DNA from: Tachypleus tridentatus
Taxonomy: Eukaryota; Arthropoda; Merostomata; Xiphosura; Limulidae
Length of the DNA: 64,000 nt
Reading direction: 5' to 3'
NCBI RefSeq assembly: GCF_004210375.1
Contig: NW_027467782.1
Coordinates: forward strand, 26,019,276-26,083,275
Shown: positions 10,114 to 21,329 of the stretch, one piece after another
Position numbering within the stretch: the stretch's first letter is position 1
Layout of the letters: every line of letters starts with the position of its first letter
The notes under the pieces: generated by a model
The model's database searches: none
Told to the model about the DNA's origin: nothing
Seen by the model: the letters and a program-made list of their open reading frames with translations, nothing else
Made by a program: the position numbers and the translations under genes

Positions 10114-12481
10114 CAGTGGCACCTCGGTTCTTGAACTTACTCCGTTCCAGAAGGCTGTTCGAAAACTGAATCAATTTTTCTCATAAAAATACTGTAAATT
10201 AAATTAATCCGTTACAGACCTCCAAAATTACGCATTATGAAGCATTTTAAGTAAAATATTGCTTATTTATACCTGTATAATAATACTTATATGCATAAAG
10301 TCAAGCCACAGAAACTATAAACACAGTAAAAACAATAAATGAAAATTTAACTCCACTTTACCTGTGCTGAGGAGAGCTGATGGCGTAAGTGAAAGGTGGT
10401 GAGGAACGTGGAGTAAGAGGGTTATTATTGTTTGGAAGGGGTGTCATCTTCCATAAAACGTCAGGTAACTCTCCTTCTGGAGTTCTCTCTCTTTCTGTCG
10501 CTTTGCACCTCTGCAACCTGCTTGAGACTTACTGGACCTATTTCTCACTAAAACTTTTCTAATGAGGCTTGTTTCTGCCTGCATTTTATAATGTTTATGA
10601 AGTAAAACATGGCTTTGTTATTGAAGAGGTTTATGCTGTGATTTCCTACCGCTTTGTCAGGGTGAAAATTCTCCACAAAACTTTGTAACTCTCCCATATT
10701 TCCACACATTTCCTTGATCAGTGAACTAGAAACACCATCCCTTCCCTCCTCCTCATCTGAAGACACTTCCTCAGTTTCCTTCTGTTACTGCTCCTTCTAA
10801 AGGTCTTGGCGTTCTTCCGTGGGGAGCTCAGCGTTGTGGTCTTCCACCAACTCCTACACATCATCACCACTCACATTCAAGCCTATACACTTGCCTAGTG
10901 AGACAATATCCTCGACAACAGGCTCAACCTCAAAGCCTTCAAAGTGTCTATTTGCTACTGAGTCTGGCCACAATTTATTCTGAGTTCATAGTCCTCAAAG
11001 ACACTTCCCTCCAGGTTTTGTCTATGATTCTCAAGCAATGGAGTACATTAAAGTGATTTTTACAGAACTCTCTGAAGGTTAACTCTATGTTAGTGGTCAC
11101 TTCAAAGCACCTTTGAAGCAGTGCTTTGGTGTAGATTTTCTTAAAGTTCGATATGACCTGCTGGTCCATTGGCTGAATGAGAGGAGTCGTGTCAGGGAGC
11201 AAGAGCTTTACAGTAATGAAACTGTACTCCTCCTCCAACCCGTTTTCCAAGCCTGGTGAGTGAGCAGGTGCATTGTCCATCACAAGAAGGGCCTTGAGTG
11301 GTAACTATTTTTCCGTGAGGTAATTCTTTACACTTGGGGCAAATACTTTATGGACTCACTCCATAAAAATTGCTTGGTTACCCATGCTTTACTATTAGCC
11401 TTCCACATGACATTTAGTTTACTTTTCATGACATTATTTTTCTAAAACCCTCAGATTCTCAGAATGGTACACAAGCAAAGGCTTAAGTTTTAACTCCCCA
11501 CTTGCATTACTACATAACAATAGAGTTAGCCTGTCCTCCATTGGCTTGTGTCTAAGCAGTGACTTCTCCTCCTTGGTGATGTAGGTCGTCTTTGTCATTT
11601 TCTTACAAAGAGGCCTGTCTCATCACAGTTGAACACTTGTTCGGGAATAAAACCCTCAGCTTCTACATAATCCTTAAATTCCCAAACAAATTTATCAGCA
11701 GCATTTTTGTTAGAACTGGCACCCTCCTCATGTCTCACCACACTATATATGCCACTTCTCTTCCTAAATTTTTTAAACCACCCCTACTGGCACTAAAGGC
11801 ATCGCTTGTATCAGCACTCGTTCCAGCGGTGTTTTTCAGGAGGTCATCATGCAACTGCTTTGCTTTCTCACAAATGATGGGGTCAGAAATGCTATCACCA
11901 GCTAACTGTTTTCGTTTACCCAAATCAACAACAGTTTCTACCTCTTCCATTGTTTGTGATCTTTGTGGCGTAAGCACTTTCACTCCTTTGCAACATCAGC
12001 TCCTTTGATGAACTCTTTATTTTTCAGTGTGGTGCAGACTGTAGACTTCACCATACCAAACTGTGCAGCAAGGTTAAACACGCGAACATCACTCTCATAC
12101 TTCGCTATGAGATTTTTTTTCACCTCTATTGTGCCTATAACAACTTTTATTTTTGGTTTGCTACTTTCATTCTCTTTCTTTGACCCCATGGTGGCTTATT
12201 TAATCAGAATATTTAGAAAAAAAAAAGAAAAACGAGAACGTTCACAGCAGCTTTTAGCGGGGGTGTGGACTGAGTGACAGATGCGGATAAATTGTTTTGG
12301 GCAAGCTTGGCGTGGGCTGAAAATGGTTGAAGGGTTGTTCGGGTCATCAGTCGGGTTATTTCGGGGGTTTGGGCTTCGACAGCTTGGTTCGGGAACCGAG
12401 TTTATGTTCGACAATCGAAACATTTTTTTTCTCAAACAATATGTTCGAAACCCGAATTGTTCGAGAACCGAGGCACTACTG
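10114..12481 (-). mobile_element. Tigger/pogo-type DNA transposon with both ends
   Basis: A 2.37 kb element flanked by TA at 10112-10113 and 12482-12483. The ends are inverted repeats of about 23 bp: CAGTGGCACCTCGGTTCTTG at the left and CAGTAGTGCCTCGGTTCTCG read inward from the right. TA target, CAGT start and a CENP-B/jerky-like transposase on the minus strand are typical of the Tigger branch of pogo. Transposase remains are described separately. A short derivative of the same family lies at 24738-24994. Confidence 0.93.
10548..12189 (-). pseudogene. Tigger (CENP-B/jerky-like) transposase, broken
   Basis: Reads from 12189 to 10548 on the minus strand in at least three frames. The N-terminal helix-turn-helix (about 70 codons, 12189-11980) contains VFNLAAQFGMVKSTVCTTLK. 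The second DNA-binding helix region follows at 11983-11735. The first catalytic Asp lies in CDETGL (about 11610-11627). The open 102-codon piece 11283-10975 carries MDNAPAH and the third Asp in QPMDQQV. The C-terminus (10766-10548) has SSDEEEGRDGVSSSLIKEMC and ends RRQ-type basic. Breaks I can see: a frameshift near 11980, several stops between 11735 and 11283, and loss of frame between 10975 and 10766. Family members are about 500-600 residues, so most of the length is present but no intact protein can be made. It would act in the nucleus by cutting at the terminal repeats. Confidence 0.92.
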
Positions 12482-12995
12482 TAATTTCAAATTATCACCT
12501 ACACGTGATAGTTGATAACTTTGCTGTAAGGAATTTTGATGTTATATTATTTGGTCATCAAGGTACTTTTTTCTGAGGACTTATTTATCTTCTCGGGTAA
12601 TACAAATTCGTTAATAATAATAACATACAATAAAACGTATTATCAATTCATGATCTGATATAAAATTTGACTACAACAAGTGTTTTTTTTATGAATTGTT
12701 ATAAAGATATTACTATTTGTGAAAACAGTTTGTGGCAACGATTGAATATTTTAAATAGAACGTAACGAATATTTGTGTGTCTTTGAAACGATACTTTATT
12801 TTAAAGGCTTTAAATATATTGTATTTTTATTGTATTAAACAAGCAAAATTGGCTTTAAAGTGATATTGAGACGTGGAATTTTGCTGTACATAGAACTATT
12901 TTTATTTCTGCCTTTAAACCGCGTTAAAATATTATATTTTTGTTTTGTATGTTCATATTATAAATTTTGAATGTTAACTTCATATGATGTTTCAG

Positions 12996-13043
12996 GCTGG
13001 AATGTAACATCCGAGCTATGCTGTATGTGTACGATGGCTGGAT
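12996..13043 (+). CDS. Possible internal exon of a host gene
   Basis: A 48-nt block between an acceptor (ATATGATGTTTCAG, ending 12995) and a strong donor (GTAAGT at 13044). In the frame that leaves two bases at the donor it reads LECNIRAMLYVYDGW. The terminal exon candidate at 17902 starts with one base that completes the split codon, so phases agree. The family is not recognised; a second frame of this block is also open. Upstream exons would lie at lower coordinates, perhaps including 6750-7132, but no link can be shown. Confidence 0.4.
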
Positions 13044-13229
13044 GTAAGTTCAAATATAAAGCCTTCATTTTTTATCTCTTTTTTCTATAAAGAATGTAAG
13101 CTATAACATTAAATCAAAGAGTATAAAATAATAAAATGTGTTTTCATAGCATCTTTATTGTGGTTATTCTAAAATAAATCAGTACAAATATTTTAACAGT
13201 ATTTCCTAGTATGGTTCGCTCGTTGATGA

Positions 13230-13342
13230 GTACAAAGACACATAATGGGCTATCTGTGTCATGCCCACCACGGGTAAAGAAACCTGGTTTTTGGTGTTAC
13301 GAGCCTGTACAATTATTGCTTAGCCACTAGATGTCGATGGGG
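13230..13342 (-). repeat. SINE-2 copy
   Basis: Reverse orientation, with GGGCTATCTGTG, CCCACCACGGGTA and GCCACTAGATG marking tail, box B region and box A region. Diverged. Confidence 0.8.
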
Positions 13343-13493
13343 GAAGGAGGTTATGTCACTGAGTAAAAAAATCTACAAGAGGTAGTTCATGGTTTCAGTC
13401 CCTTTCTTAAATTAAAAACGTTACATAAATGAGTTACTTTAAGGGCTTTCTTATATAAAGTGTATAGATAAATTACAGCAGGGTTTATCAACG

Positions 13494-13651
13494 GGTCCGG
13501 CATGGCCAGGTGGTTAAGGCGCTCGACTCGTAATCCGAAGGTCGTGGGTTTGAATCTCCGTTACACTAAACATGCTCGCTCTTTCAGCCGTGGGGTGACG
13601 GTCAATCCCACTATTCGTTGGTAAAAGAGTAGTGGGTGGTGATGAGGAGGC
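13494..13651 (+). repeat. SINE-1, 3-prime truncated
   Basis: Head nearly consensus (CCGGCATGGCCAGGTGGTTA, CTCGACTCGTAATCCG), with the body up to GGTGGTGATGAGG, where it stops at the target site of the adjoining SINE-2. Confidence 0.88.
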
Positions 13652-13665
13652 TCTTTATAATGTTT
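13652..13665. repeat. Target-site duplication, left
   Basis: TCTTTATAATGTTT, repeated exactly at 13762-13775 on the other side of the SINE-2 copy. Confidence 0.9.
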
Positions 13666-13761
13666 GTTTGGAAGAAAGCTATCTGTGCTCTGCCCACCAC
13701 GGGTATCGAAACCCGGTTTCTAGCGGTGTGAGTCCGCAGACAACCGTTGTGCCACTGTAGG
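13666..13761 (-). repeat. SINE-2 with exact ends
   Basis: 96 bp bounded by perfect 14-bp target-site duplications (13652-13665 and 13762-13775), so its ends are exactly defined. Read in its own direction it has box A-like GTGGCACAACGG, box B-like GGGTTTCGATACCC, an acceptor-stem end GGTGGGC and the tail GCAGAGCACAGATAGC, which is the SINE-1 tail as well. Confidence 0.9.
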
Positions 13762-14070
13762 TCTTTATAATGTTTCAGTTTCAATGCGTAGAAATGGGTT
13801 AGTGCTGGTAATTGTTTCGATTAAGAACTTGCAAACACAGTTCAGTTTTCCGCAATAATTCACAAAACATTTGAAACCACATTTTTTTTTATTCACATAT
13901 CATGATTTAATACAATGTTAAACAGTTCTTTAAAATGATATTTACAGTTCCTTTACCTACAATTTGTGAGAAATTAATTTTATTTTACTGTGACATTAGG
14001 TTAGATAACTTCACCTATACGTTACTGTGATGAACTACTTTTTAACCTTAATTTTGTATTCTGCATACAG

Positions 14071-15968
14071 TTTTATACTTTATTTATTACAAAGGGATTT
14101 TAAACTACTTACTTTATTACAGAAGGGATATTAAACTACTTACATTATTTATTAGATATATTTTTAAACTAGTTACTTTATTTGTTACATAATGATTTTC
14201 AACTACATTATTTATTTATTACTGAGGAATGTTAAACTACTTACTTTATTTATTACATAATGATTTTTAAACTACTTACTTTATATATTACATAATGATT
14301 GTAAATTACTTATTTTATTTATTGCATAATGATTTTAAACTACTTACTTTATTTATTATGGAAATAATTTTAAACAACACTTAATTTTTTTACAGAAGGA
14401 ATTTTAAACTATTTACTTTGTAATAAATAAAGTGAGTTTAAAATACTTTATTTTTTTATTACAGATATTTTAAACTACTTACTTTATTACAGAAGGGATA
14501 TTAAACGACTTATTTATTACAGAAATAATTTTAAACGAATTACTTTATTTATTACTTAATGATTTAAAGTAATTTATTTTATTTATTACATAATGATTTT
14601 AAACTACTTACTCTATTTATTACAGGGGTTTCAAACTACTTTATTTATTACAGAAATAATTTTAAACTAATTACTTTATTACAGAAGAAATTTTGAACTA
14701 TTTACTTCATTTTACAAAGAGATTTTAAACTACTTTGACTATTTATTATAAAGGGACATTAAACAACTTTATTTGTAACAAATTTAATAATTTGAAACTT
14801 CTAACTTTATTAAATAATGATTTTAAACGATTTACTATATTTATTACATAATGATTTTAAACTACTTACTTTTATATTACATAATGATTGTGAACTATTT
14901 ATTTTATTTATTGGAAAATGATTTTATACTACTTACTTTATATATAACATAATGATTTTAAACTACTTACTTTATTTATTATTCAAACAATTTTAAACTA
15001 TTAACTTTATTTATTATAAACTACTTTTAAACTAACTTACTTTATTTATTACAAAGGATTTTAAACTACTTACTTTACTACAGAAGGGATACTAAACTAC
15101 TTATTTTATTTATTACAGAAATAATTTTAAACTAATTACTTTATTTGTTACATAATGATTTTAATCTACTTTATTTATTACAAAATTAATAATTTTAAAC
15201 AACTCACTTTATTTATTAAATAATGATTTTAAACTATTTGCTTTATTGATTACAGAAAAAAATAAACTACTTCATTTATTTATTACGAAACGGGTGTTAA
15301 ACTTCTTACTTTATTTATTACAGGAATAAATTTAAACTACTTACTTTATTTATTACAGAAGGTATTTTAAACTATTTTATTTATTACAAAATTAATAATT
15401 TTAAACTACTCACTTTATTTATTACAGCAGGGATATTAAACTTCTTATTTTATTTATTACATAATGATTTTGAACTACTTATTTTATTTATTGCAGAAGG
15501 GATTTTCAACTACTTACTTTATTTATTTCAAAATTAATGATTTTAAACCATTTACTTTATTATGAAAAAATATTTAAACTACTTAGTTGATTTATTACAG
15601 AAAGAATTTTAACCTACTTACTTTAATTATTAGAAAGTGATTTTAAACTACTTTATTTCTTTATTACAAAGGGATTTTAAACTACTTACTTTGTTACTGA
15701 AGGGATATTAAGCTACTTATTTTATTTATGACAGAAATAATTTTAAATTAATTACTTTATTTGTAACATAATGATTTTAAACTGCTTACTTTATTTATTA
15801 TAAAGGGATTTTAAACTACATACTTTATTTGTTAGATAATGATTTTAAACTACATACTTAATTGATTAGAAAAGGATTTTAAACTACTTTATATGTTTAA
15901 TACTGAGGGATTTTAAACTACTTTATATGTTTAATACTGAGGGATTTTAAGCTACTTACTTTCTATTA
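14071..15968. repeat. ~34-bp minisatellite with higher-order structure
   Basis: About 1.9 kb, 50-60 degenerate units around TTTATTTATTACATAATGAT followed by TTTAAACTACTTAC. The middle of the unit varies in discrete types (ACATAATGAT, ACAGAAGGGATA, ACAGAAATAAT, ACAAAGGGAT, ACAAAATTAATAAT). An ordered set of types (ACAAAGGG, then ACAGAAGGG, then ACAGAAATAAT or a variant, then ACATAATG) recurs with the second type at about 14121, 14491, 15082 and 15698. There are no unique spacers. Confidence 0.92.
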
Positions 15969-16497
15969 TCAGGACCATGGTTATGAATGTAATACATTTA
16001 GTGTTTCATTACCACTTTGCTTTATTTCATCGTGCATATCACTTCAAATAGATCACTGGTAAATTATCACTTATCACAATATTGTGAGCGGAAAATAAAA
16101 TTACGCATTTCATATTGAATGTGTAAATATTTATAGTATTTAAAGTAAGCTTTGGTAAGGGGTAATTATTTGGTTTTGAACAAACAAAATCATAATTGTT
16201 CCAATTAAATATAGGATTATCAGTATCAAATGTTTCTTTGCTATTTCTTAAAGTAAAGTGATGTTATCTGTATTTGCAATTCTGATGTTTGTGGGTGAAC
16301 TCTATGAAGATGTTTTGGCTGCTTCTAAGGTGTAGATAATCAAAGAGACCGACTGTTGTTTATTTGCTAGATTTATGTTTTTTTATTTGGGTGTTTTTAT
16401 GTCGTTGTTTTCTTATTTTTCCCTGCTTGCTTGCTCTCTTTTATTTGTTTATTGTTTGATGAGTGCGCAGCTTTTAAATAGGTATATGTTTGTGTTC
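15969..16497. other. No feature seen
   Basis: AT-rich intron-like sequence between the minisatellite and a Tc1 fragment. Confidence 0.5.
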
Positions 16498-16499
16498 TA

Positions 16500-16990
16500 C
16501 ACCCTTGTGCAAATTAATTGAAACAAATGGTCATTTTACAATATTTTCAGCATGATGGCCGGTGTTGGCTCGTTGGATTTCCTTTAACACTCATTTTTTT
16601 TCACACAGGCGGCGTCATAAGCTGTGTTTTGCTGTACGGTCGATCTATTTCTGGAATATATGACGAAATTTTGAGGAATATTACGTCATTCGAAATTGCA
16701 TTAGAAGGGCAAAGAGACCAGTCAAAAAACAACTTCTTATCAACTCAATGAAGAAAAAACGGTATCAATGAGGTCTGAAATACAAGAACTAGACGCAAAA
16801 ACAATGAAAGAAGGTGGTATTCAGTGACGAGGCTCATTTCTTCATTACAGGTCAAAGAAGTCTGCGAAAATGCAGACTGGTGAGAAACTTCAAGAATCTC
16901 ACATCAATCAGTTCGTAGGACATCCCTTGAAGATGTTTTGAGGCTTTTTTCAGCTACTATGGCGTCGGAGGCTTACATATCGTGAAATTA
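16500..16990 (+). mobile_element. Tc1-like transposon fragment
   Basis: The left end resembles a Tc1 terminal region (CTTGTGCAAATTAATTGAAAC). Further on, one frame reads KKVVFSDEAHFFITGQRSL, the first catalytic Asp region of a Tc1 transposase, then another reads FSYYGVGGLHIV, the block before the second Asp. There are many stops; the second half and right end are missing. Only about 490 bp remain. Confidence 0.75.
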
Positions 16991-17570
16991 ATATTTAATC
17001 AAATATAAAATTATTAGAAATAAACACTTTATAATGAAGCATCTGATTTTCTGAATCTATCCTCCTCTGTTTAATAGCACGATGGCAATCTTTGGTAGTT
17101 AAAATATTAGAATTATTTTGTAACTATGCATCAGTACTGTTATTGGTTGAAAAGTGTTAAGATAAGGCCTCCACAGTGTCACAAATAAGCTATATGAGAG
17201 TGTGAACTTTTCTATAGGCTTAACAGTAATTTTGAGGGCTATTACCTCTTGATATATTTGTTAGGCATTGAACACATAGCCCATTGCTCAAGTTGTATTT
17301 AAGAAAACATAGACACAGTAGAGTATCACTACTTTTCTTGAAAGTAACTTATTTCCTTTCATCAGAATTACCTTATTTTACGATGGTGTGAATATCAACT
17401 CCTTTTAGTGGATGTAAACTATTTTAAACTATGGATACTAGAGGTAAATATGTTGACTAGTTAGAAGTTGAGGGAATAGAAGCTTTACTGAACCTAAATG
17501 CTGTTTCTGTTTAAAATGTAAAGAAAAATTGAGTCATTATAAATGAAAGTTAGACAATGTCGTGTATTTT
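16991..17570. other. No feature seen
   Basis: No coding frame or repeat recognised. Confidence 0.5.
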
Positions 17571-17689
17571 AACAGGCGGTGGATGGTGATGACTAGCTGC
17601 CTTCCCTCTAGTCTTACACTACTAAATTAGGGACGGTTAGCACAGATAGCCCTCGAGTTGCTTTGTGCGAAATTCCAAAAACCAAACTT
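17571..17689 (+). repeat. SINE-1 3-prime fragment
   Basis: From GGCGGTGGATGGTGATGACT to the GCGAAATTCC tail; the head is missing. Confidence 0.88.
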
Positions 17690-17901
17690 ACAGAAATATT
17701 CAGAATGCTGTAGGGTATTTAAGAGCAAATCTAACACGCACGTGAACTTTCGAACCTTCCATTTAAGTGTTAAAGCGCCATCTATTTTGTGTTTGAGTTA
17801 TAACCAGGGAATATGCTTGAAAATGTGTTAAAATGCTATTATAGAATCTTGCCATTTCTTTTTAATAAATGTCAATTTTGTATTCAGTTCTTTTCTTACA
17901 G

Positions 17902-17968
17902 ATTGGTCAAATATCAGGCAGAAGGTTCAGTTGAGAAGACTGAGCTTCAACAAACAGTAGCAGCATGA
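17902..17968 (+). CDS. Possible terminal exon of a host gene
   Basis: Starts after a strong acceptor (TTCTTTTCTTACAG, ending 17901). One frame reads LVKYQAEGSVEKTELQQTVA and then Ala and a TGA at 17966-17968. It begins with a single base that completes the codon left by the 12996-13043 exon. An AATAAA follows ten bases after the stop. If real, the gene continues upstream and its last intron is about 4.9 kb. The family is not recognised, and the evidence is composition, splice sites and phase only. Confidence 0.4.
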
Positions 17969-17977
17969 AAATAGAGG

Positions 17978-17983
17978 AATAAA
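17978..17983 (+). promoter_or_regulatory. AATAAA poly(A) signal candidate
   Basis: Exact AATAAA nine bases after the stop codon of the putative terminal exon. In AT-rich DNA the hexamer is common, so its value is its position. Confidence 0.35.
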
Positions 17984-18344
17984 ACCTATATTAACTTGTG
18001 TTTAACAGCATATTAAAACTGTTTTATTGACTTATATTTTAATAAAAATAGTCTATTGTGACGTTTAAAATATTTATTTAGCAGGTACTTAGAGGTAAAA
18101 GGAATCATGTTACTAAGTTGAAAAATATATATTGTATACCGAACCATAGATCCGAGGTCTCATGTTTAGAGACAGACTGTGCACACTTCTATTTCACTTA
18201 CAGCGAATTTAATGTGAAAAATTGTACCACGTATTTATGCAGAGGTAGGTGCGTTATAAAAGTGACTGTCAAATAACATTATTTAGTTGGAGTATCATAT
18301 AGAGTGGTGTTCACTGGCTTTTATTCCCCCTTCATTCTATCATT

Positions 18345-18415
18345 TCGAAATTAGGAACGGCAAGAAAACAAAGCCCCTCAGCAGCTTTAGGGAAAATTCA
18401 ATAAGTAACAAACGG
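18345..18415 (+). repeat. Old SINE-1 tail fragment
   Basis: AAATTAGGAACGGCAAG and AGCCCCTCAGCAGCTTTAGG follow the SINE-1 tail with many changes. Confidence 0.6.
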
Positions 18416-18869
18416 AGAAAAAAATCATTGTAAATTATATGAATAGTAAACGATTGTTCCTACACACAAATAAAACTGAAAACAGAAATATCGTCATTTA
18501 GAGAAAACGAAATCTTAATGTGTTGATAAACAGCTTTTCTTTTTTCTGATTAACGTCATTACTTTCTCTCTCTCTATCTTTTAACAGAACACAATCAGCT
18601 GTCTTCACTCTGTTCACTTCTTGAAACGAATTCCGGATCAGCAATACAATATTGTTATACTGACACTGTCTATTGACATTTATATTTTTGTTACAGTGAT
18701 TTTAATTTTGTTTTGTTTCTTGATAGTTTGTTTGCTAAGTTTTAACAAAATTATAGTAGAGGGAACGAATTTCCTTATAAATCAGGTTTGTTTGTTTTAA
18801 AGTAATCAAAACATGAAGTAAAATAAAAGCAGCAATGATAAAATAAAAATTTATAAACTATGTTTTCTT
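18416..18869. other. No feature seen
   Basis: AT-rich sequence without a recognised element. Confidence 0.5.
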
Positions 18870-19470
18870 TGTAACTGTACTAGTTATCAAATAGTTTAAG
18901 TAACGATAAAGATGTAACTGTACTACATATCATATAGTTTATGTAACGATATAGATGTAACTGTACTAGTTATCAAATAGTTTATGTAACGATATAGATG
19001 TAACTGTACTACATATCATATAGTTTATGTAACGATATAGATGTAACTGTACTACATATCATATAGTTTATGTAACGATATAGATGTAACTGTACTACAT
19101 ATCATATAGTTTATGTAACGATATAGATGTAACTGTACTACATGTCATATAGTTTATGTAACGATATAGATGTAACTGTACTACTTATCAAACAGTTTAT
19201 GTAACGATATAGATGTAACTGTACTACTTATCCAACAGTTGATGTAACGATATAGATGTAACTGTACTAGTTATCAAATAGTTTATGTAACGATATAGAT
19301 GTAACTGTACTACATATCATATAGTTTATGTAACGATATAGATGTAACTATACTACATATCATATAGTTTATGTAACGATATAGATGTAACTGTACTACA
19401 TACCAAATAGTTTATGTAACGATATAGATGTAACTGTACTACTTATCAAATAGTTTATGTAACGATATAA
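18870..19470. repeat. 43-bp tandem array, about 14 units
   Basis: The unit is GATGTAACTGTACTACATAT followed by CATATAGTTTATGTAACGATATA, spaced exactly 43 bp where checked (18911, 18954, 18997). Variation is concentrated in the centre, with types ACTAGTTATCAAATAG, ACTACATATCATATAG and ACTACTTATCAAACAG. Flanks of each unit are nearly identical, pointing to recent expansion. Confidence 0.95.
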
Positions 19471-19835
19471 AATTACATCGTGGGTAAGAAGAAAAAAATT
19501 GGTGTCATAACCACAGGATATTGCAATGAAAGGAAGTTTTCAAGCACACACTTCTCCACATACATACTAATTGAATGTGATTTTATTTGAGGATCTCACT
19601 GTGTGACATTTGTAGAAGAATAAATTGACTTGAAAATACCACAAATAGATTTATCACATAGTGTATGTATACTAGTCCTGCCTTGAGCTATTGAGTTGAA
19701 CAAGTTTATATAATTGCTTTTCTTTGAAGGCATGCTATTTTCTGTAGAATGAAGAACATTGTGAAAAAAGGAAAGTTTACTCGTGAAGAGAGACAGTTGT
19801 ATGAGGTAGTGGAAACGATTCCTCCCGTATGGTTG
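19471..19835. other. No gene seen
   Basis: Unique-looking DNA between the 43-bp array and the LINE 3-prime end. Confidence 0.5.
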
Positions 19836-19890
19836 GTTGTTGTTTGGCGTTTTATGGTGCGAAGCAGCGAGGCCATTTGCGCCAAACAAC
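19836..19890 (-). other. LINE 3-prime terminal hairpin
   Basis: On the minus strand the element ends GGTTGTTTGGCGCAAATGGC, then CTCGCTGCTTCGCACCATAA and AACGCCAAACAACAACC. GTTTGGCG and CGCCAAAC pair around the segment, and an inner GGCGC/GCACC arm also nearly pairs. The layout resembles the tail shared by SINE-1 and SINE-2 (AGCACAGATAGCCC, then TAGCTTTGTGCGAAATT). Confidence 0.65.
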
Positions 19891-20360
19891 CGGTTAAATA
19901 TTGAAAATAAATTTATTAAAATACCTAAACACGAATCATTTTAAAACAACGCAAAGTTCAATTTTGATTAAAACTTAAATAGCGTTTAAAAGGCCAATAT
20001 CCTTTAAAAACTAAAAAAAACATTTGTAAAGCGGACAGTGTCACCATCCCCAACGGTACTGTCCAGGGTCAGGGTAAACCTTTGGATAAAACATGTCTAA
20101 AACGGTGCCGTCGTTCAAAGTCGTAATGATGGTACGACAGTAAAGTGTAGACTATTGCGACTTGAGTGTCACATAGACCATACACTGGAGCGACAGTCCT
20201 GGATAAAAAAAAAAAACGATGGGTTAAAAACTGTGACCAATGCGTAGTCCAATTAAGACAACCTCCTCCTTCCGATTCTTGCGCAAATAAGGCGACAAAG
20301 ACTAATAGAAGGTTTTATCTGGAAAAGACTGTTATCATGCTGCTCACTCCAAGTCGACTG

Positions 20361-20771
20361 CTAACTGGCACAGAGCCGAGCCTTGAATACAGGACCATAG
20401 TTTATGTTTGGAAAAGGCACAGTAGTAATAACGCCAGAGCAGATAAACTGAGCTGCGATGCCAGCGAGCTCGTTCTCGAGAACACTAACGCGTCCTAGTG
20501 TCCAGAAGGACTGGATAAAGTAGATGTTAAAGATAAACTGGTCAGTCCGTTTTGAATGTCGGCGAGAACAGGGTGAAAACCTAATGTGAAGTGATTCCTG
20601 AGCCAGTAGATAGTTAAGCAAATCGGTAGAAATAGTACAATTTGACCATTGCTTGGCTTCTATATGATCCAGGACAAAAGAAATGGCATACAGTTTGGCA
20701 GTGAACACAGAAACTGTAGAGAGGATTCTGCACTCAACCATCGAACTACAACAAACTACGGCAGAGCCCAC
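20361..20771 (-). pseudogene. LINE RNase H domain
   Basis: A 136-codon open frame on the minus strand with the RNase H signature: an Asp-containing strand just upstream (20780-20830, YTDGSKSG-like, here disturbed), FTAKLYAISFVLDHIEAKQW with the catalytic Glu position changed to Lys, STDLLNYLLAQE with the second Asp, and FWTLGRVSVLENELAGIAAQ, the degraded WIPGHVGISGNELAD block. It removes RNA from RNA-DNA hybrids in active LINEs. The Glu and His changes suggest a dead enzyme even where the frame is open. Confidence 0.85.
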
Positions 20772-21329
20772 ATAGTAACCTGATTTTGAACCATCCGTAT
20801 AAAATGGAATGAAAGATGGTTCAAAATGTGCTTAGCAAACAGAAGATGGTGCTTCCAAAAAGACGTATCCACCTTTCTCAAACGACTCGAAGAAAGGTCA
20901 CACCTGGGAATGGTAACAAGCCTTGGTGGGAGGGGCTGACCAGTGGATAGAGCAATATTATCCAAGAACAAAACCAATTTATCTAACTGTGCCTGGATAC
21001 GAAGGCCAAAATGAATCTTGTCCCAAATGATTTTGGAACTGGTGATAGAAGATATATTTGTTGAGAATTTAATCCAAGATTCTTTTTGTCTTTGATGTCT
21101 TAATTGCCGTCCATATGCGCGTGCTTGCTAAAAGTAATGTGGTTCGAAAGTGTGGGATATCTATGAAAGGTATCCCAGGCCCGTTTTGAGCCTTGCATGC
21201 TGTGTGGCATTGTGGATTCCACGACGGACAAGTATACCATGGAAAATGTGTCGAGGTTTCATGTATAGATTGAGGTGTTGCTTGGATACTACAGTTAGTT
21301 ATCGCTGCCACACATTTGTCTATTGATGG

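Noticed and set aside
11592-12515. Open frames on the + strand up to 138 codons
   Set aside because: Antisense shadows of the Tigger transposase, which reads on the minus strand.
14071-15968. CRISPR or AT-rich replication origin
   Set aside because: Degenerate contiguous 34-bp units without spacers; AT-richness alone does not support an origin.
18870-19470. CRISPR-like array
   Set aside because: Units are contiguous with no unique spacers, and the genome is eukaryotic.
20166-20498. 110-codon + strand frame
   Set aside because: Antisense of the LINE RNase H tail and 3-prime UTR.
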